A DNA stretch of 64,000 bases. It comes from Rhodococcus oxybenzonivorans. Lineage in GTDB: Bacteria; Actinomycetota; Actinomycetes; Mycobacteriales; Mycobacteriaceae. A program made the translations under genes and the position numbers. This document shows, piece after piece, positions 33,333 to 42,530 of this stretch (within the stretch, counting starts at the first letter, position 1; each line of letters starts with the position of its first letter). The notes beneath the pieces are model-generated. The model was given only the letters and a program-made list of their open reading frames with translations, was not told the origin of the DNA and did no database searches. The stretch spans positions 2,108,001-2,172,000 of the forward strand of contig NZ_CP021354.1 in assembly GCF_003130705.1 (NCBI RefSeq), written 5' to 3'.

Positions 33333-34559
33333 CTATGAGAGCACGCTGTGATCCCGGTGTACGGAGTGGGGTGTTCGCCGGACCGCACCGGCACACGCTG
33401 CAGCGATCAACACACATCCCAGCGGCACGACCATCGCCGTTGTGAGGGGAATCACTTGAGTGATCCAGCCGATGGCGGCCGGGCCTGCGAGGAATCCCAC
33501 GTATCCGAGTCCGACGACGCGGGACATGTTGGTGCCCGCGGATCCTGAGCCGAGGTTTCCGGCGGCGGTGAAGATCTGGGGGACTCCACCGGACAGTCCC
33601 AGGCCGAACAGCGCCCAACCGAAGATCGTGAGCGGGAGGGCCCCGGACACCAGCACGAGCGCCATTCCGCCGCCGGCGAGCAGTGCGCCGTAGCGGACGA
33701 CGGCGACGGGCCCCAGTGCACCACTGACCCGGTCGGCGGTGAACCGTCCTACCGTCATCATCACCGAGAAGGCACCGAAGGCGAGGGCGGCGACTGAGTC
33801 GGAGGTGGCGAGGTGCTCCTTGACTTGCAGTGCGCTCCAGTCGTTGGCGGCGCCTTCGGCGAGCATGAGCACGAACGCGATGCCGCCGAGCCCCAGGACT
33901 CGCGCCGACAGTCGTCCGTGTGCCTTCTCTGCGGATCCGTCCGTCTTCGCGGTGCGCGGCCGATCCTGCATGAGCCACCGCGCACTCGCGCCGACGACCG
34001 CGATCCCGACACCCCCGGCGACCAGGAGTGCCGCGGCCGGTGTCCAGTCGGCGGCGAGTGTCGCGGCGCCGACGAGCGATCCCGCGACCCCGCCGACGGA
34101 GAAGAGAGCGTGGAAGGCGGACATGATGGGCCGCCGGTAGCGCTGTTCCACCTCGACGGCCTGCGAATTCATCGACACGTCGAGGGCCCCGTTGGCGAAC
34201 CCGAAGACGAGAAGTGCGAGACCCAGCTGCCACGCCTCGGTGGCCAGTCCGGGGCCGATCGTGGCGACCGACAGTGTGAGCCCGGCGGCGATCACGGTCC
34301 GCCTGCTTCCGAACCGGTCGGCGAGGGGTCCGGTGAGTTGCATGCCGAAGATGGCGCCGATCGCGAGAAGGAGGAGCAGCGATCCGAGCGTGGAGTGGCT
34401 GATGCCGGTACGGTCCTCGATCGCGGGAATATGCACCACCCACATCCCGAGGAGGAACCCGTTGATCCCGAAGATCGCGAAGATCGCAGCCCGGGCGGAT
34501 CTGAGCGGTTCGGGTACCCGTGCGCGCTTGTTCACCGCGGGCGGTTGAGAAGTACTCAC
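33333..34559 (-). CDS. MFS transporter, YbjJ/sugar-exporter-like
   Basis: A 408-residue membrane protein with about 12 hydrophobic helices. The opening FGINGFLLGMWVVHIPAIEDRTG and GPLADRFGSRRTVIA are typical of the YbjJ-like MFS group (FucP-distant). GTG start at 34559; the frame extends upstream into the bkdC coding region and was not used. It begins 19 bases after the bkdC stop, so it is likely co-transcribed with bkdABC. Its cargo may be a branched-chain acid, though only the position supports that. Confidence 0.8.
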   Translation of the reverse strand: MSTSQPPAVNKRARVPEPLRSARAAIFAIFGINGFLLGMWVVHIPAIEDRTGISHSTLGSLLLLLAIGAIFGMQLTGPLADRFGSRRTVIAAGLTLSVATIGPGLATEAWQLGLALLVFGFANGALDVSMNSQAVEVEQRYRRPIMSAFHALFSVGGVAGSLVGAATLAADWTPAAALLVAGGVGIAVVGASARWLMQDRPRTAKTDGSAEKAHGRLSARVLGLGGIAFVLMLAEGAANDWSALQVKEHLATSDSVAALAFGAFSVMMTVGRFTADRVSGALGPVAVVRYGALLAGGGMALVLVSGALPLTIFGWALFGLGLSGGVPQIFTAAGNLGSGSAGTNMSRVVGLGYVGFLAGPAAIGWITQVIPLTTAMVVPLGCVLIAAACAGAVRRTPHSVHRDHSVLS

Positions 34560-34578
34560 GGGCTCAACGTACCGAGGC

Positions 34579-35805
34579 TCAGAGTTGTGCGAGCAGCGCG
34601 ACCGGATCGTGCAGCATCGCGGCGACGGAGGACAGGAACTTCGACCCCTGTTCGCCGTCGACGACGCGGTGATCGAAGGACACACTCAGTGTGGTGACCC
34701 AGCGGACGGCGAGTTCGCCCTCGTGTACCCACGGCCGCTGGGAGACGCTGCCCAGGCACACGATCGCGGATTCGCCGGGGTTGATGATGGGTGTGCCTGT
34801 GTCGACACCGAAGACACCGACGTTGGTGAGCGAGATGGTGCCGCCGGTGAACTGAGCGGGATCGGCTTTACCGCTGCGCGCGATGGCGGTCAGTTCGGTG
34901 ATCGCCCGGCAGAGTTCGAGCAGGCTCAGCGACTGCGCTTCTCTCACGTGGGGGACGACGAGACCACGCGGAGTGGCCACGGCGATACCGAGGTCGACGT
35001 AGTGCTTGGTGACGATCTCCTGGTGCTCTTCGTCCCAGGAAGCGTTGAGATCGGGGTGCTCACGTAGGGCAACAATCATGGCCTTCGCGGCGATGCTGAG
35101 GGGAGTCACCGACAGCCCCTCGAATTCCCTTCGACCCCGGAGACGTTCGAGGAGTTCGACCGAACGCGTGACGTCGACGGTCACGAATTCGGTGACGTGG
35201 GGCGCGGTGAACGCACTGCGGACCATGGCGGCGGCCGTCTGCTTCCGCACGCCCCGCACAGGGGTGCGAGTCTCTCGCTCGCTCGGCCCGGCCGCCACGC
35301 GCGGTGCGGCGGAACCGGCGTACTCCTCGACGTCGTGCCGGGTGACGGCCCCGGACGGACCCGTGCCCGGGACAACGGTGAGGTCGATCCCGCGTTCGCG
35401 TGCTGCCAGCCGGGCGGCCGGCGAGGCGTCGGGACGCACGGGTTCGGGCGGTGCCGTGTCCTCCGGCGTCGCGGCCGCGCGTGGGCGTGCACGCCTGCTC
35501 TGTGCGGCGGCCTCGGGTCCGTATCCGACCAGCACTGGAGTCCGCGTAGGTGGCGTGTCCGACGCCGAGTCGGTCGCGATCCTGATGAGCGGTGTTCCCA
35601 CCGGCACGGTGGCCCCGGCGGGAATCAACAGCTCCTCCACGACACCTGCGTAGGGCGACGGTAGTTCGACCAAGGCTTTGGCGGTCTCGACCTCGGCGAT
35701 GACTTGATTCAGTTCGACGCTCTGGCCGACCTCGACGGACCACGACACCAACTCGGCCTCGGTCAACCCCTCGCCGAGGTCGGGCAGGCGGAATTCCTGC
35801 GCCAA
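34579..35805 (-). CDS. bkdC: Branched-chain 2-oxoacid dehydrogenase E2 (dihydrolipoyl acyltransferase)
   Basis: A 408-residue E2. Lipoyl domain at residues 1-80 with the lipoylated Lys43 in VETAKAL. Peripheral subunit-binding domain at about 125-163 (SPAARLAARERGIDL). The catalytic domain ends with FDHRVVDGE. It transfers acyl groups from E1 via lipoamide to CoA. Context (E1 alpha and beta upstream, valine genes elsewhere in the window) supports the branched-chain complex rather than pyruvate dehydrogenase. No E3 gene is here; the general lipoamide dehydrogenase would be shared. E1 beta ends 55 bases upstream. Confidence 0.93.
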   Translation of the reverse strand: MAQEFRLPDLGEGLTEAELVSWSVEVGQSVELNQVIAEVETAKALVELPSPYAGVVEELLIPAGATVPVGTPLIRIATDSASDTPPTRTPVLVGYGPEAAAQSRRARPRAAATPEDTAPPEPVRPDASPAARLAARERGIDLTVVPGTGPSGAVTRHDVEEYAGSAAPRVAAGPSERETRTPVRGVRKQTAAAMVRSAFTAPHVTEFVTVDVTRSVELLERLRGRREFEGLSVTPLSIAAKAMIVALREHPDLNASWDEEHQEIVTKHYVDLGIAVATPRGLVVPHVREAQSLSLLELCRAITELTAIARSGKADPAQFTGGTISLTNVGVFGVDTGTPIINPGESAIVCLGSVSQRPWVHEGELAVRWVTTLSVSFDHRVVDGEQGSKFLSSVAAMLHDPVALLAQL

Positions 35806-35860
35806 CGGACACTCCTCTCCTTCGGGCCTCTCCTTCGGGCCTCACTTTCGGGCGAACCGG

Positions 35861-36844
35861 TCAGGCCGCGAGGCTGCGGTCCACGGCGTCGAGCAGGCGA
35901 TCGGCGTCGGGAAGGTGGTGACGTTCCAGCTTCGCCGGGGGATAGGGAATGTCGAAACCGCCGACGCGCAGAACCGGGGCCTCGAGCTGGTAGAAGCACC
36001 GCTCCGATATCCGGGCGGCCACCTCGGCGCCGAGGCCGAGGAACGTCGATGCCTCGTGTGCCACGACGAGCCGGCCGGTTTTGCGGACCGACCGTTCGAC
36101 GGTGGGGAAATCGATCGGGGAGAGGGACCTCAGGTCGATCACTTCGAGGGAGTTGCCCTCCTGCTCGGCGATGGCCGCAGCCGACAACGCCGTCGGTACG
36201 ACGGAACCGTACGTGACTATCGTGGCGTCCGAGCCCTCGCGCAGTACACGCGCACTGTGCAACGGCAGGTCGGGTGCAGCGTCCACATCGAATTCTGCTG
36301 TGTCCCAATACCGCCGCTTCGGTTCGAAGAACACCACCGGGTCGTCCGACGCGATCGACTGCTGGATCATGTGGAAGGCGTCACCGGGGTTGCTCGGGGT
36401 GACCACCCGCAGTCCGGCGGTGTGCACGAAGTAGGCCTCGGGGGACTCCGAGTGATGTTCGACGGCCCCGATTCCACCGCCGTAGGGAATCCGGATGGTC
36501 AGGGGTGCCGTCACCTTTCCCTCCGTGCGGTAGTGAATTTTCGCGACCTGCGAGACGATCTGGTCGAAGGCCGGGTACACGAAGCCGTCGAACTGGATCT
36601 CGCACACGGGCCGGTATCCGCGCAGCGCCATACCGAAGGCTGCGCCGATTATCCCTGATTCGGCGAGCGGGGTGTCGATCACGCGGTTGTCGCCGAAATC
36701 CTTCTGCAGGGTGTCGGTGACCCGGAAGACTCCGCCGAGGCGTCCGACGTCCTCACCCATGATCACGACCTTGCGGTCCCGTTCGAGTGCGCGCCGCAGA
36801 CCCGCTCCCACAGCCGCACCGAGCGACATTCTTGTGGTGCTCAT
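35861..36844 (-). CDS. bkdB: Branched-chain 2-oxoacid dehydrogenase E1 subunit beta
   Basis: A 327-residue transketolase-like pyrimidine-binding subunit. MGEDVGRLGGVFRVTDTL near the start, DTPLAESGIIGAAFGMAL, EIQFDGFVYPAFDQI and EVIDLRSLSPID are all standard E1-beta motifs. With the alpha subunit it forms the thiamine-diphosphate heterotetramer that decarboxylates branched 2-oxoacids and acylates the lipoyl group of E2. Its ATG overlaps the alpha stop (ATGA), so the two are coupled. The usual length is 325-340. Confidence 0.95.
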   Translation of the reverse strand: MSTTRMSLGAAVGAGLRRALERDRKVVIMGEDVGRLGGVFRVTDTLQKDFGDNRVIDTPLAESGIIGAAFGMALRGYRPVCEIQFDGFVYPAFDQIVSQVAKIHYRTEGKVTAPLTIRIPYGGGIGAVEHHSESPEAYFVHTAGLRVVTPSNPGDAFHMIQQSIASDDPVVFFEPKRRYWDTAEFDVDAAPDLPLHSARVLREGSDATIVTYGSVVPTALSAAAIAEQEGNSLEVIDLRSLSPIDFPTVERSVRKTGRLVVAHEASTFLGLGAEVAARISERCFYQLEAPVLRVGGFDIPYPPAKLERHHLPDADRLLDAVDRSLAA

Positions 36845-37938
36845 GACAGTGCCTCCTCGGTGTCGGTGACCGCTGCGAGGTACGCGGCGTACTCGGCGCG
36901 CTCCTCCTCGAGGAGCGGATGTTCGCTGGCATAGACGTGATCGAACACGCTGAGCGGCGGCGGCGTGGGTGCGCCGACGGCCCCCGACCGGAGTCGCGCC
37001 GCGATCTCGTCGGCGGTGGTCCGGACCCGGGTCAGGAACGCCCCGTCGAGCAGGCCTTCCCAGTCGAGCAGGCGGTGCATGCGGTCGATCGGATCGCGGG
37101 CCTTCCATTCCGCGGTCTCCGCCGAAGACCGGTACCGCGTGGGGTCGTCGGAGGTCGTGTGGGGACCCATCCGGTAGGTGATGGCTTCGATGAAGGTGGG
37201 GCCGCTCCCCTCGCGTGCGCGCTGCGTGGCCTGGCGGGTGACGGCGAGGACGGCGAGGACATCGTTGCCGTCCACCCGGACGGCCGGCATCCCGTAGCCG
37301 GCGGCACGCTGGGCGATCGGAACGGGACTCTGCAGGTGCACCGGTTCGCTGATCGCCCATTGATTGTTCTGGCAGAAGAACACGACCGGGGCATTGAAAC
37401 TCATCGAGAAGCCCAGTGCCTCGGCGATATCTCCCTGGCTGGTGGCACCGTCACCGAAGTAGGCGATGGTCGCGATCTCGGCACCGTCGAGGTGGGCGCC
37501 CATTGCGTATCCGGTGGCGTGCAGTCCTTGAGATCCGACGACGATGGCCGGGTTGGTGACCTTCACCGCGTGTGGATCCCAGCCCGAATGGGCGGTTCCC
37601 CGCCACATCCGAGTCATTTCTGCGGGGTCGACGCCGCGGCAATAGGCGACGGCATGCTCGCGGTAGCTGACGAAGGCGTAGTCGTCGGGGCGGAGGGCTC
37701 GGGCCGAACCGACCTGCGCTGCCTCCTGGCCGAGCATGGGCGCCCACAGGCCGAGTTCGCCTTGTCGTTGCAGAGCAGTGGCTTCCACGTCGATGCGGCG
37801 CGTGACAACCAGATCTTCGTACAGTGCGCGCAATTCGTCCGGACCGATATCGCGCACCAGGTTCGTGTACTCGGGCCGTAGGACCCGTCGGCCGTCCGGC
37901 TGTAGGAGCTGGACCGGATAGGCAATCTTGTCGACCAT
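36841..37938 (-). CDS. bkdA: Branched-chain 2-oxoacid dehydrogenase E1 subunit alpha
   Basis: A 365-residue dehydrogenase E1 component. The thiamine-diphosphate motif GDGATSQGD...QNN is present, as are MLGQEAAQVGSARAL and RMGPHTTSDDPTRYR, the phosphorylation-loop-like region of BCKDH-type alpha subunits. The first gene of the leftward bkdABC unit. ATG at 37938 is preferred because GAGGTG lies 6 bases upstream; GTG at 37947 is an alternative. It carries out the decarboxylation step committing valine, leucine and isoleucine 2-oxoacids to acyl-CoA. Confidence 0.95.
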   Translation of the reverse strand: MVDKIAYPVQLLQPDGRRVLRPEYTNLVRDIGPDELRALYEDLVVTRRIDVEATALQRQGELGLWAPMLGQEAAQVGSARALRPDDYAFVSYREHAVAYCRGVDPAEMTRMWRGTAHSGWDPHAVKVTNPAIVVGSQGLHATGYAMGAHLDGAEIATIAYFGDGATSQGDIAEALGFSMSFNAPVVFFCQNNQWAISEPVHLQSPVPIAQRAAGYGMPAVRVDGNDVLAVLAVTRQATQRAREGSGPTFIEAITYRMGPHTTSDDPTRYRSSAETAEWKARDPIDRMHRLLDWEGLLDGAFLTRVRTTADEIAARLRSGAVGAPTPPPLSVFDHVYASEHPLLEEERAEYAAYLAAVTDTEEALS

Positions 37939-38280
37939 CGGACTCACCTCGCTGTGTCGAGTCCCGGGGACCTTGTGAGTTCGCGGGAGACGTGCGCTGC
38001 GTTCAGGACATGTATGTGTCCTACTTCACAGCATCCACGGGAACGCGAACTGCGCAAGTGGTCGCATTTCGGTATAGCAACTTGCCCAGTCGACGAGCCC
38101 GCGGAGGAGTCGTACTGCGTCTTATGACCAGTCCGGACGCCGCCGAAGCTGAACTGTTATGGAGTGGTGATCCGATGATCCGTCCGGCGTGGAGGTCTCG
38201 GACCGAATCCACCTCACCGTTACCGCCGGTGCGTCACGGTTCCCACCGCACCGGGCCCCCGAGCGGTTAGCATCGAGCGC
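37939..38280. other. 342-base divergent regulatory region bkdA / phosphotransferase
   Basis: No ORF is seen. It contains a palindrome AGGACA-TGTATG-TGTCCT (38005-38022), about 67 bases upstream of bkdA, and a looser inverted repeat GCAAGT/ACTTGC (38054-38059, 38080-38085) surrounding TATACC. These are candidate operator and promoter elements for bkd. The motif owner is unknown and no regulator gene is adjacent. Confidence 0.5.
38005..38022 (-). promoter_or_regulatory. Palindrome in the bkd upstream region
   Basis: AGGACA and TGTCCT are perfect six-base arms with a 6-base spacer. Located between bkdA and the divergent phosphotransferase gene. It is a possible binding site for a bkd regulator. 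Confidence 0.4.
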
Positions 38281-39309
38281 GTGAATGCTGTGGGGTTGAA
38301 CGAAGATGCCGTCTCCGCGTGGATTGCCGGACTCGGTGTAGGAGCGATCGCACCGCTGAGCTTCGAACGGATCGGAAACGGTCAGTCGAACCTCACGTAT
38401 GCGGTCAGTGATGCAGGTGGCGGCCGATGGGTGCTTCGGCGTCCGCCGCTCGGAAACCTGCTCGCCTCGGCGCACGACGTGGTCCGAGAACATCGAATCC
38501 TGTCCTCGCTGCAGGGTTCGGACGTGCCGGTGCCGAAAATTCTCGGACTCATCGAAGATCCCGAGGTGACCGACGCCCCACTCGTGTTGATGAGTTACGT
38601 GGCCGGCGTGGTGATCGACAGCATCGGGGTCGCCAAGAAATTGACACCCGAGCAGAGGCGCGGTGTCGGGCTCGCGATGGCGCGCGCGCTCGCGAAGATT
38701 CACGCCGTCGACCTGGCGGACACCGGGCTCGAGGACCTGGCGAGCCACAAACCTTATGCAGCAAGGCAATTGAAGCGTTGGGCAGACCAGTGGGAAAAGT
38801 CCCGTACCCGGGATGTCCCGGAGGTCGAGCAGCTGGCGGACATTCTCCAGCGCAACATGCCCGAGCAGAAGGAGCTGTCGCTCGTGCACGGTGACTTCCA
38901 TCTGAGCAATGTCATCACGTCGCCCGAGGAGGGCGAGGTGCTCGCCGTGGTGGACTGGGAACTCTGCACCCTCGGAGATCCGCTGGCTGACGTCGGTGCA
39001 CTTCTGGCCTATTGGCCGGAGGCCGGTGACGAGGATGCCGGACCCTTCCCTGCTTCCACGCTGGAGGGTTTCCCGACGAGGGCCGAACTCGTGGAGGCGT
39101 ACACCCAGGAAACCGAGCGCGACGTCACGCACGTGGGTTATTGGCACGTGCTGGCACTGTGGAAACTGGCGATCATCGCCGAAGGCGTCCTGCGCCGGGT
39201 GACGGACGATCCACGAAACCAGGCCGAGACAGGTGCGCCCACGGTCAAGCTGATCGACGGCATCATCGCCCGGGCCGTGGCCACGGCGGAGGCCGAAGGC
39301 CTGCGCTGA
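38281..39309 (+). CDS. Phosphotransferase (aminoglycoside phosphotransferase/choline kinase-like), ACAD10/11-type
   Basis: A 342-residue kinase-fold protein. HGDFHLSN (203-210, catalytic Asp205) and the metal-binding VVDWE (Asp225) are present; VLRRPP with GNGQSN near the start forms the nucleotide loop. The sequence VLRRPPLGNLLASAHDVVREHRIL is typical of the group fused to or found beside acyl-CoA dehydrogenases (ACAD10/11 N-terminal part), which act on 4-hydroxyacyl-CoAs. No acyl-CoA dehydrogenase adjoins it here. It is divergent from bkdA. True substrate unknown; antibiotic resistance is unlikely. Confidence 0.83.
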   Translation: MNAVGLNEDAVSAWIAGLGVGAIAPLSFERIGNGQSNLTYAVSDAGGGRWVLRRPPLGNLLASAHDVVREHRILSSLQGSDVPVPKILGLIEDPEVTDAPLVLMSYVAGVVIDSIGVAKKLTPEQRRGVGLAMARALAKIHAVDLADTGLEDLASHKPYAARQLKRWADQWEKSRTRDVPEVEQLADILQRNMPEQKELSLVHGDFHLSNVITSPEEGEVLAVVDWELCTLGDPLADVGALLAYWPEAGDEDAGPFPASTLEGFPTRAELVEAYTQETERDVTHVGYWHVLALWKLAIIAEGVLRRVTDDPRNQAETGAPTVKLIDGIIARAVATAEAEGLR

Positions 39310-39339
39310 ACCGAGGCGCTGCTCAGTGGTGCCGGGCGC

Positions 39340-39822
39340 TCACTTCGTGCCCGGCACCACCAATAGCTTTGCCGCACTGAGAATGTCGGGCGGGATGGGC
39401 ACCGGCGTGCGCGTCTTCGCGTCGACGTACACGTGGACGAATCGGCCGAGAGCCGCCAGGTCGAGGGCCTTGTCGCGTTCGTCGAGTGCCTCGCCGCGTT
39501 CCCGGAAGATGGCGAGCGCATACACGATGCTGCGAGTGCCGAGCCGCTCTATCGACAGTCCCACTTGGAGGCGGTCCGGGAAGGTCAGTTCACCGAGGTA
39601 CTTGCAGGATGTCTCGGCAACGACGCCGATCGCCGGCAACTCCCGGATGTCCGTGCCCGTTTCCGCGATCAGCCAGGCGTTGACCGCGGTGTCGAAGTAC
39701 GAGTAGTAGGTGACGTTGTTGACGTGCCCGTAGTGGTCGTTGTCTGCCCAGCGGGTGGGTACCGGCCAGAGGACCGGGAAGTCGTCGGCGGTCGGCAAGG
39801 CGGGAACGTCGTCGTGTGTCAT
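39340..39822 (-). CDS. Acyl-CoA thioesterase (4-hydroxybenzoyl-CoA thioesterase-like hot-dog fold)
   Basis: A 160-residue hot-dog-fold protein. The active-site region is [21 protein letters not shown], with Asp29 the probable catalytic residue (pattern DxDxxGHVNN), followed by [10 protein letters not shown] and [12 protein letters not shown]. It hydrolyses acyl-CoA thioesters in the cytoplasm; acyl chain not known. It converges with the phosphotransferase gene and is divergent from benE by 81 bases. The open frame runs on to 40305 but only this part shows family sequence. Confidence 0.87.
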   Translation of the reverse strand: MTHDDVPALPTADDFPVLWPVPTRWADNDHYGHVNNVTYYSYFDTAVNAWLIAETGTDIRELPAIGVVAETSCKYLGELTFPDRLQVGLSIERLGTRSIVYALAIFRERGEALDERDKALDLAALGRFVHVYVDAKTRTPVPIPPDILSAAKLLVVPGTK

Positions 39823-39903
39823 CGCCTCGACCTTAAACGTCGAGGTTCCCGTGCCCTGGGCAGGCCCGCCGGACGTGCCGCGCATCGGGCAGAATCGCGT
39901 CCT

Positions 39904-41094
39904 ATGTCCGTACCCGACAGTGACGTGCGTTCGCCTTCTTCCGCCGCCCAGCCGGTCAGTGCGGGAATCGTCACGGCCCTGGTGGGATTCACCAGTTCCT
40001 TCGCCGTGGTCCTCACGGGTCTGACCGCGGTCGGCGCGAATTCCGCCGAGGCGGCGTCGGGCCTCCTCATACTGTGTGTGACGCAGGCACTGGGGATGCT
40101 GTGGTTGTCGCGGCGTTATCGCATGCCGATCACCCTCGCCTGGTCGACGCCCGGCGCCGCGCTCCTCGCCGGGGCCGGGACCGTGGGCGGTGGTTGGCCC
40201 GCTGCGGTGGGCGCGTTCGCCATCGTGGGTGTTGCGATCCTTCTCACCGGGTTGTGGCCCCGGCTCGGGCGGGCGATCGCCGCAATTCCTTCCGCGTTGG
40301 CGCAAGCGATGCTGGCCGGGGTGCTGCTGCCCCTGTGCCTGGCCCCGGTGCTCGCGCTACGGGACGCACCGCTCGCCGTCGCCCCGGTCGTGCTGGTGTG
40401 GCTGGTTCTGCAGCGGTATTCCACACGGTGGGCGGTCCCGGCAGCATTCGCCGCCGCGGGTGTGGTGATCGCGGTCAGCCTCGTCGTCGGGAAAGTCGGA
40501 CTGGACGCCAGCGCTTTGCTGCCGGGGCTGGTGCTGACGACACCGACGTGGTCCTGGCAGGCATTGATCGGGATCGCCGTGCCGCTGTACATCGTGACTA
40601 TGGCGTCGCAGAACATTCCCGGCACCGCAGTGATGAAGTCCTTCGGATACGAGGTCCCGTGGCGGCCCGCGATGCTGGTGACGGGGATCGGAACCCTGGT
40701 GGGGGCACCCGCCGGTGGGCACGCCATCAACCTCGCGGCGATCAGTGCCGCTCTCTCCGCGGCACCCACCGCCCACCCCGACCCCTGGAAACGGTGGCGT
40801 GCGGCCTTCACCGCAGGCTGGGCGTATCTGGTCCTCGCGGCCTGCTCGGCGGCTGTGGCCGCGCTCATTGCGGCGGCTCCGGTGGGCGTAGTGGAGACGG
40901 TGGCCGGTCTCGCCCTCCTCGCGACTCTGGGTGGTGCGCTCGCGTCGGCGCTCGCCGACATACGCGAACGGGAAGGGGCTGTCGTCACTTTTCTGATCGC
41001 GGCGTCCGGGGTCAGCGTCCTGGGAATCGGTTCGGCCTTCTGGGCGCTGATCGCCGGATTGATCGTGCGGACGGCCCTGCACTTCCGGAGATAA
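39904..41094 (+). CDS. benE: BenE-family benzoate:proton symporter-like transporter
   Basis: A 396-residue membrane protein with 11-12 hydrophobic segments. It carries PVSAGIVTALVGFTSSFAVVLTGL, LGMLWLSRRYRMPITLAWSTPGAALL and GYEVPWRPAMLVTGIGTLVGAPAGGHAINLAAI, all strongly BenE-like. Known members import benzoate. No benzoate degradation genes (benABCD) occur in the window, so the actual substrate may differ. ATG at 39904. A macrodomain gene follows after 7 bases and is probably in the same transcript. Confidence 0.9.
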   Translation: MSVPDSDVRSPSSAAQPVSAGIVTALVGFTSSFAVVLTGLTAVGANSAEAASGLLILCVTQALGMLWLSRRYRMPITLAWSTPGAALLAGAGTVGGGWPAAVGAFAIVGVAILLTGLWPRLGRAIAAIPSALAQAMLAGVLLPLCLAPVLALRDAPLAVAPVVLVWLVLQRYSTRWAVPAAFAAAGVVIAVSLVVGKVGLDASALLPGLVLTTPTWSWQALIGIAVPLYIVTMASQNIPGTAVMKSFGYEVPWRPAMLVTGIGTLVGAPAGGHAINLAAISAALSAAPTAHPDPWKRWRAAFTAGWAYLVLAACSAAVAALIAAAPVGVVETVAGLALLATLGGALASALADIREREGAVVTFLIAASGVSVLGIGSAFWALIAGLIVRTALHFRR

Positions 41095-41101
41095 TGGGCC
41101 G

Positions 41102-41611
41102 ATGACGACCATCGAGGTAGTGCAGGGCGACATCACGACGGTGGCGGTGGACGCGATCGTCAATGCGGCCAACTCCGCCCTTCTCGGCGGCGGCGGCGTG
41201 GACGGAGCGATCCACCGTGTGGGCGGACCGGACATCCTGGCCGAGTGCAGGAAGTTGCGGGCGACGACACTGCCCGACGGACTGCCTGCAGGTGAGGCCG
41301 TGGCCACGACGGCGGGAAGGTTGCCGGCCCGGTGGGTGATCCACACCGTCGGACCGGTGTACTCATCTTCCGAGGATCGATCACACCTTCTGCGGGGTGC
41401 GTACCTGAGCAGCTTGCGCGTGGCGGCCGACCTCGGCGCGGAATCGGTTGCCTTCCCCCTGATCTCGGCCGGTGTCTACGGGTGGCCGGCCGACGACGCC
41501 GTCCGTCAGGCCGTCAGTGCAGTGCGCCGATCGGACAGCGGTGTGCCGCGCGTCGTGTTCGTGGCGTTCGACGCTCAGATGGCGGAGAGGCTTCGTGCGG
41601 CGGTCGGGTGA
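41102..41611 (+). CDS. Macrodomain protein, probable O-acetyl-ADP-ribose deacetylase
   Basis: A 169-residue macrodomain of the MacroD/YmdB type. VVQGDITTVAVDAIVNAANS begins it; the catalytic loop GGGGVDGAIHRVGGP and later ISAGVYGWP form the ADP-ribose site. It removes ADP-ribose or acetyl groups from O-acetyl-ADP-ribose and possibly from modified proteins or nucleic acids. It is 7 bases downstream of benE and ends 20 bases from the converging shikimate dehydrogenase gene. Confidence 0.93.
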   Translation: MTTIEVVQGDITTVAVDAIVNAANSALLGGGGVDGAIHRVGGPDILAECRKLRATTLPDGLPAGEAVATTAGRLPARWVIHTVGPVYSSSEDRSHLLRGAYLSSLRVAADLGAESVAFPLISAGVYGWPADDAVRQAVSAVRRSDSGVPRVVFVAFDAQMAERLRAAVG

Positions 41612-41630
41612 TCCGCGACCCGCGCCTGTT

Positions 41631-42446
41631 TCACGACCGCGAATACTCCGACGCCCGCCGGATCTCTTCCGGAGAGGGGCGGACGCCGGTGTACAGGACG
41701 AACTGCTCGGCCGCCTGCAGGGCGATCACCTCGGCGCCGGTGATCACGGTCTTGTGGCGTTCGGCCGCCGCTCTGATCAACGGCGTGGTCGGGGGCATCG
41801 CCACCACGTCGAACACGGCCTCCGCCGCCTCGATCGCGTCCAGTTCGAACGCCAGAGCGTCCTCCTCGGCACCACCGGCCATCCCGATCGGCGTCGCGTT
41901 GATCAGCAGGCCCGGACGAGCGTGACCCAATTCGGATTGCCACGAAAAGCCGTACTGCTTCGCGAGCGCGCCGCCCGTCTCTGCGTTTCGCGCCACCACG
42001 GTGACATCGGTGAACCCGAAGTCGCGTACTGCTGCCACCACCGCCTTGGCCATCCCACCGCTGCCCGCGACGGCGACGGACAGCGAGTGTGGAAGTGCGT
42101 TCTCCCGCAGCAAGTTTGCCACTGCCTGATAGTCGGTGTTGTAGGCGTGCAGCACGCCGTCCTCGTTGACAATGGTGTTCACCGACTCGATGACCGACGC
42201 CGACGAGTGCATGACGTCTACGTGGTCGATCACCTGCTCCTTGAACGGCATCGAGATACCGGCCCCGCGGATACCGAGTGCACGAATCCCGCCGACCGCG
42301 GCCGGCAGGTCGGTGGTGGTGAACGCCTTGTAGACGTAATTCAGACCAAGCTCACCGTAGAGATAGTTGTGAAATCTGGTGCCGATGTTGCTCGGTCGAC
42401 CGGAAAGCGAGATGCAGAGAACGGTGTCTTTGTCGAGCGTGTTCAT
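41631..42446 (-). CDS. Shikimate dehydrogenase-like NADP oxidoreductase
   Basis: A 271-residue shikimate/quinate dehydrogenase family protein. The substrate-binding part starts with SLSGRPSN; catalytic Lys69 is in SMPFKE and Asp105 in NTDY. The NADP-binding loop is GSGGMAKA (129-136). This is not the classical AroE start (SPxxHN), so it is probably a paralog of the YdiB/RifI/SDH-like group with unknown substrate. No other aromatic pathway gene is adjacent. It is divergent from the molybdoenzyme gene by 84 bases. Confidence 0.88.
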   Translation of the reverse strand: MNTLDKDTVLCISLSGRPSNIGTRFHNYLYGELGLNYVYKAFTTTDLPAAVGGIRALGIRGAGISMPFKEQVIDHVDVMHSSASVIESVNTIVNEDGVLHAYNTDYQAVANLLRENALPHSLSVAVAGSGGMAKAVVAAVRDFGFTDVTVVARNAETGGALAKQYGFSWQSELGHARPGLLINATPIGMAGGAEEDALAFELDAIEAAEAVFDVVAMPPTTPLIRAAAERHKTVITGAEVIALQAAEQFVLYTGVRPSPEEIRRASEYSRS

Positions 42447-42530
42447 CAGCGCAATACTAGTGGTGGGCTCCCATCCGCGCGTGTTGCCGGCTCCGAATAC
42501 CCCGTGACCACAACAAAGGAGCACGGCTGC

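Noticed and set aside
38281..39309. Aminoglycoside resistance as function of the phosphotransferase
   Set aside because: The kinase motifs are shared by ACAD10/11-type enzymes, and the sequence around VLRRPPLGN fits those better than drug-resistance APHs.
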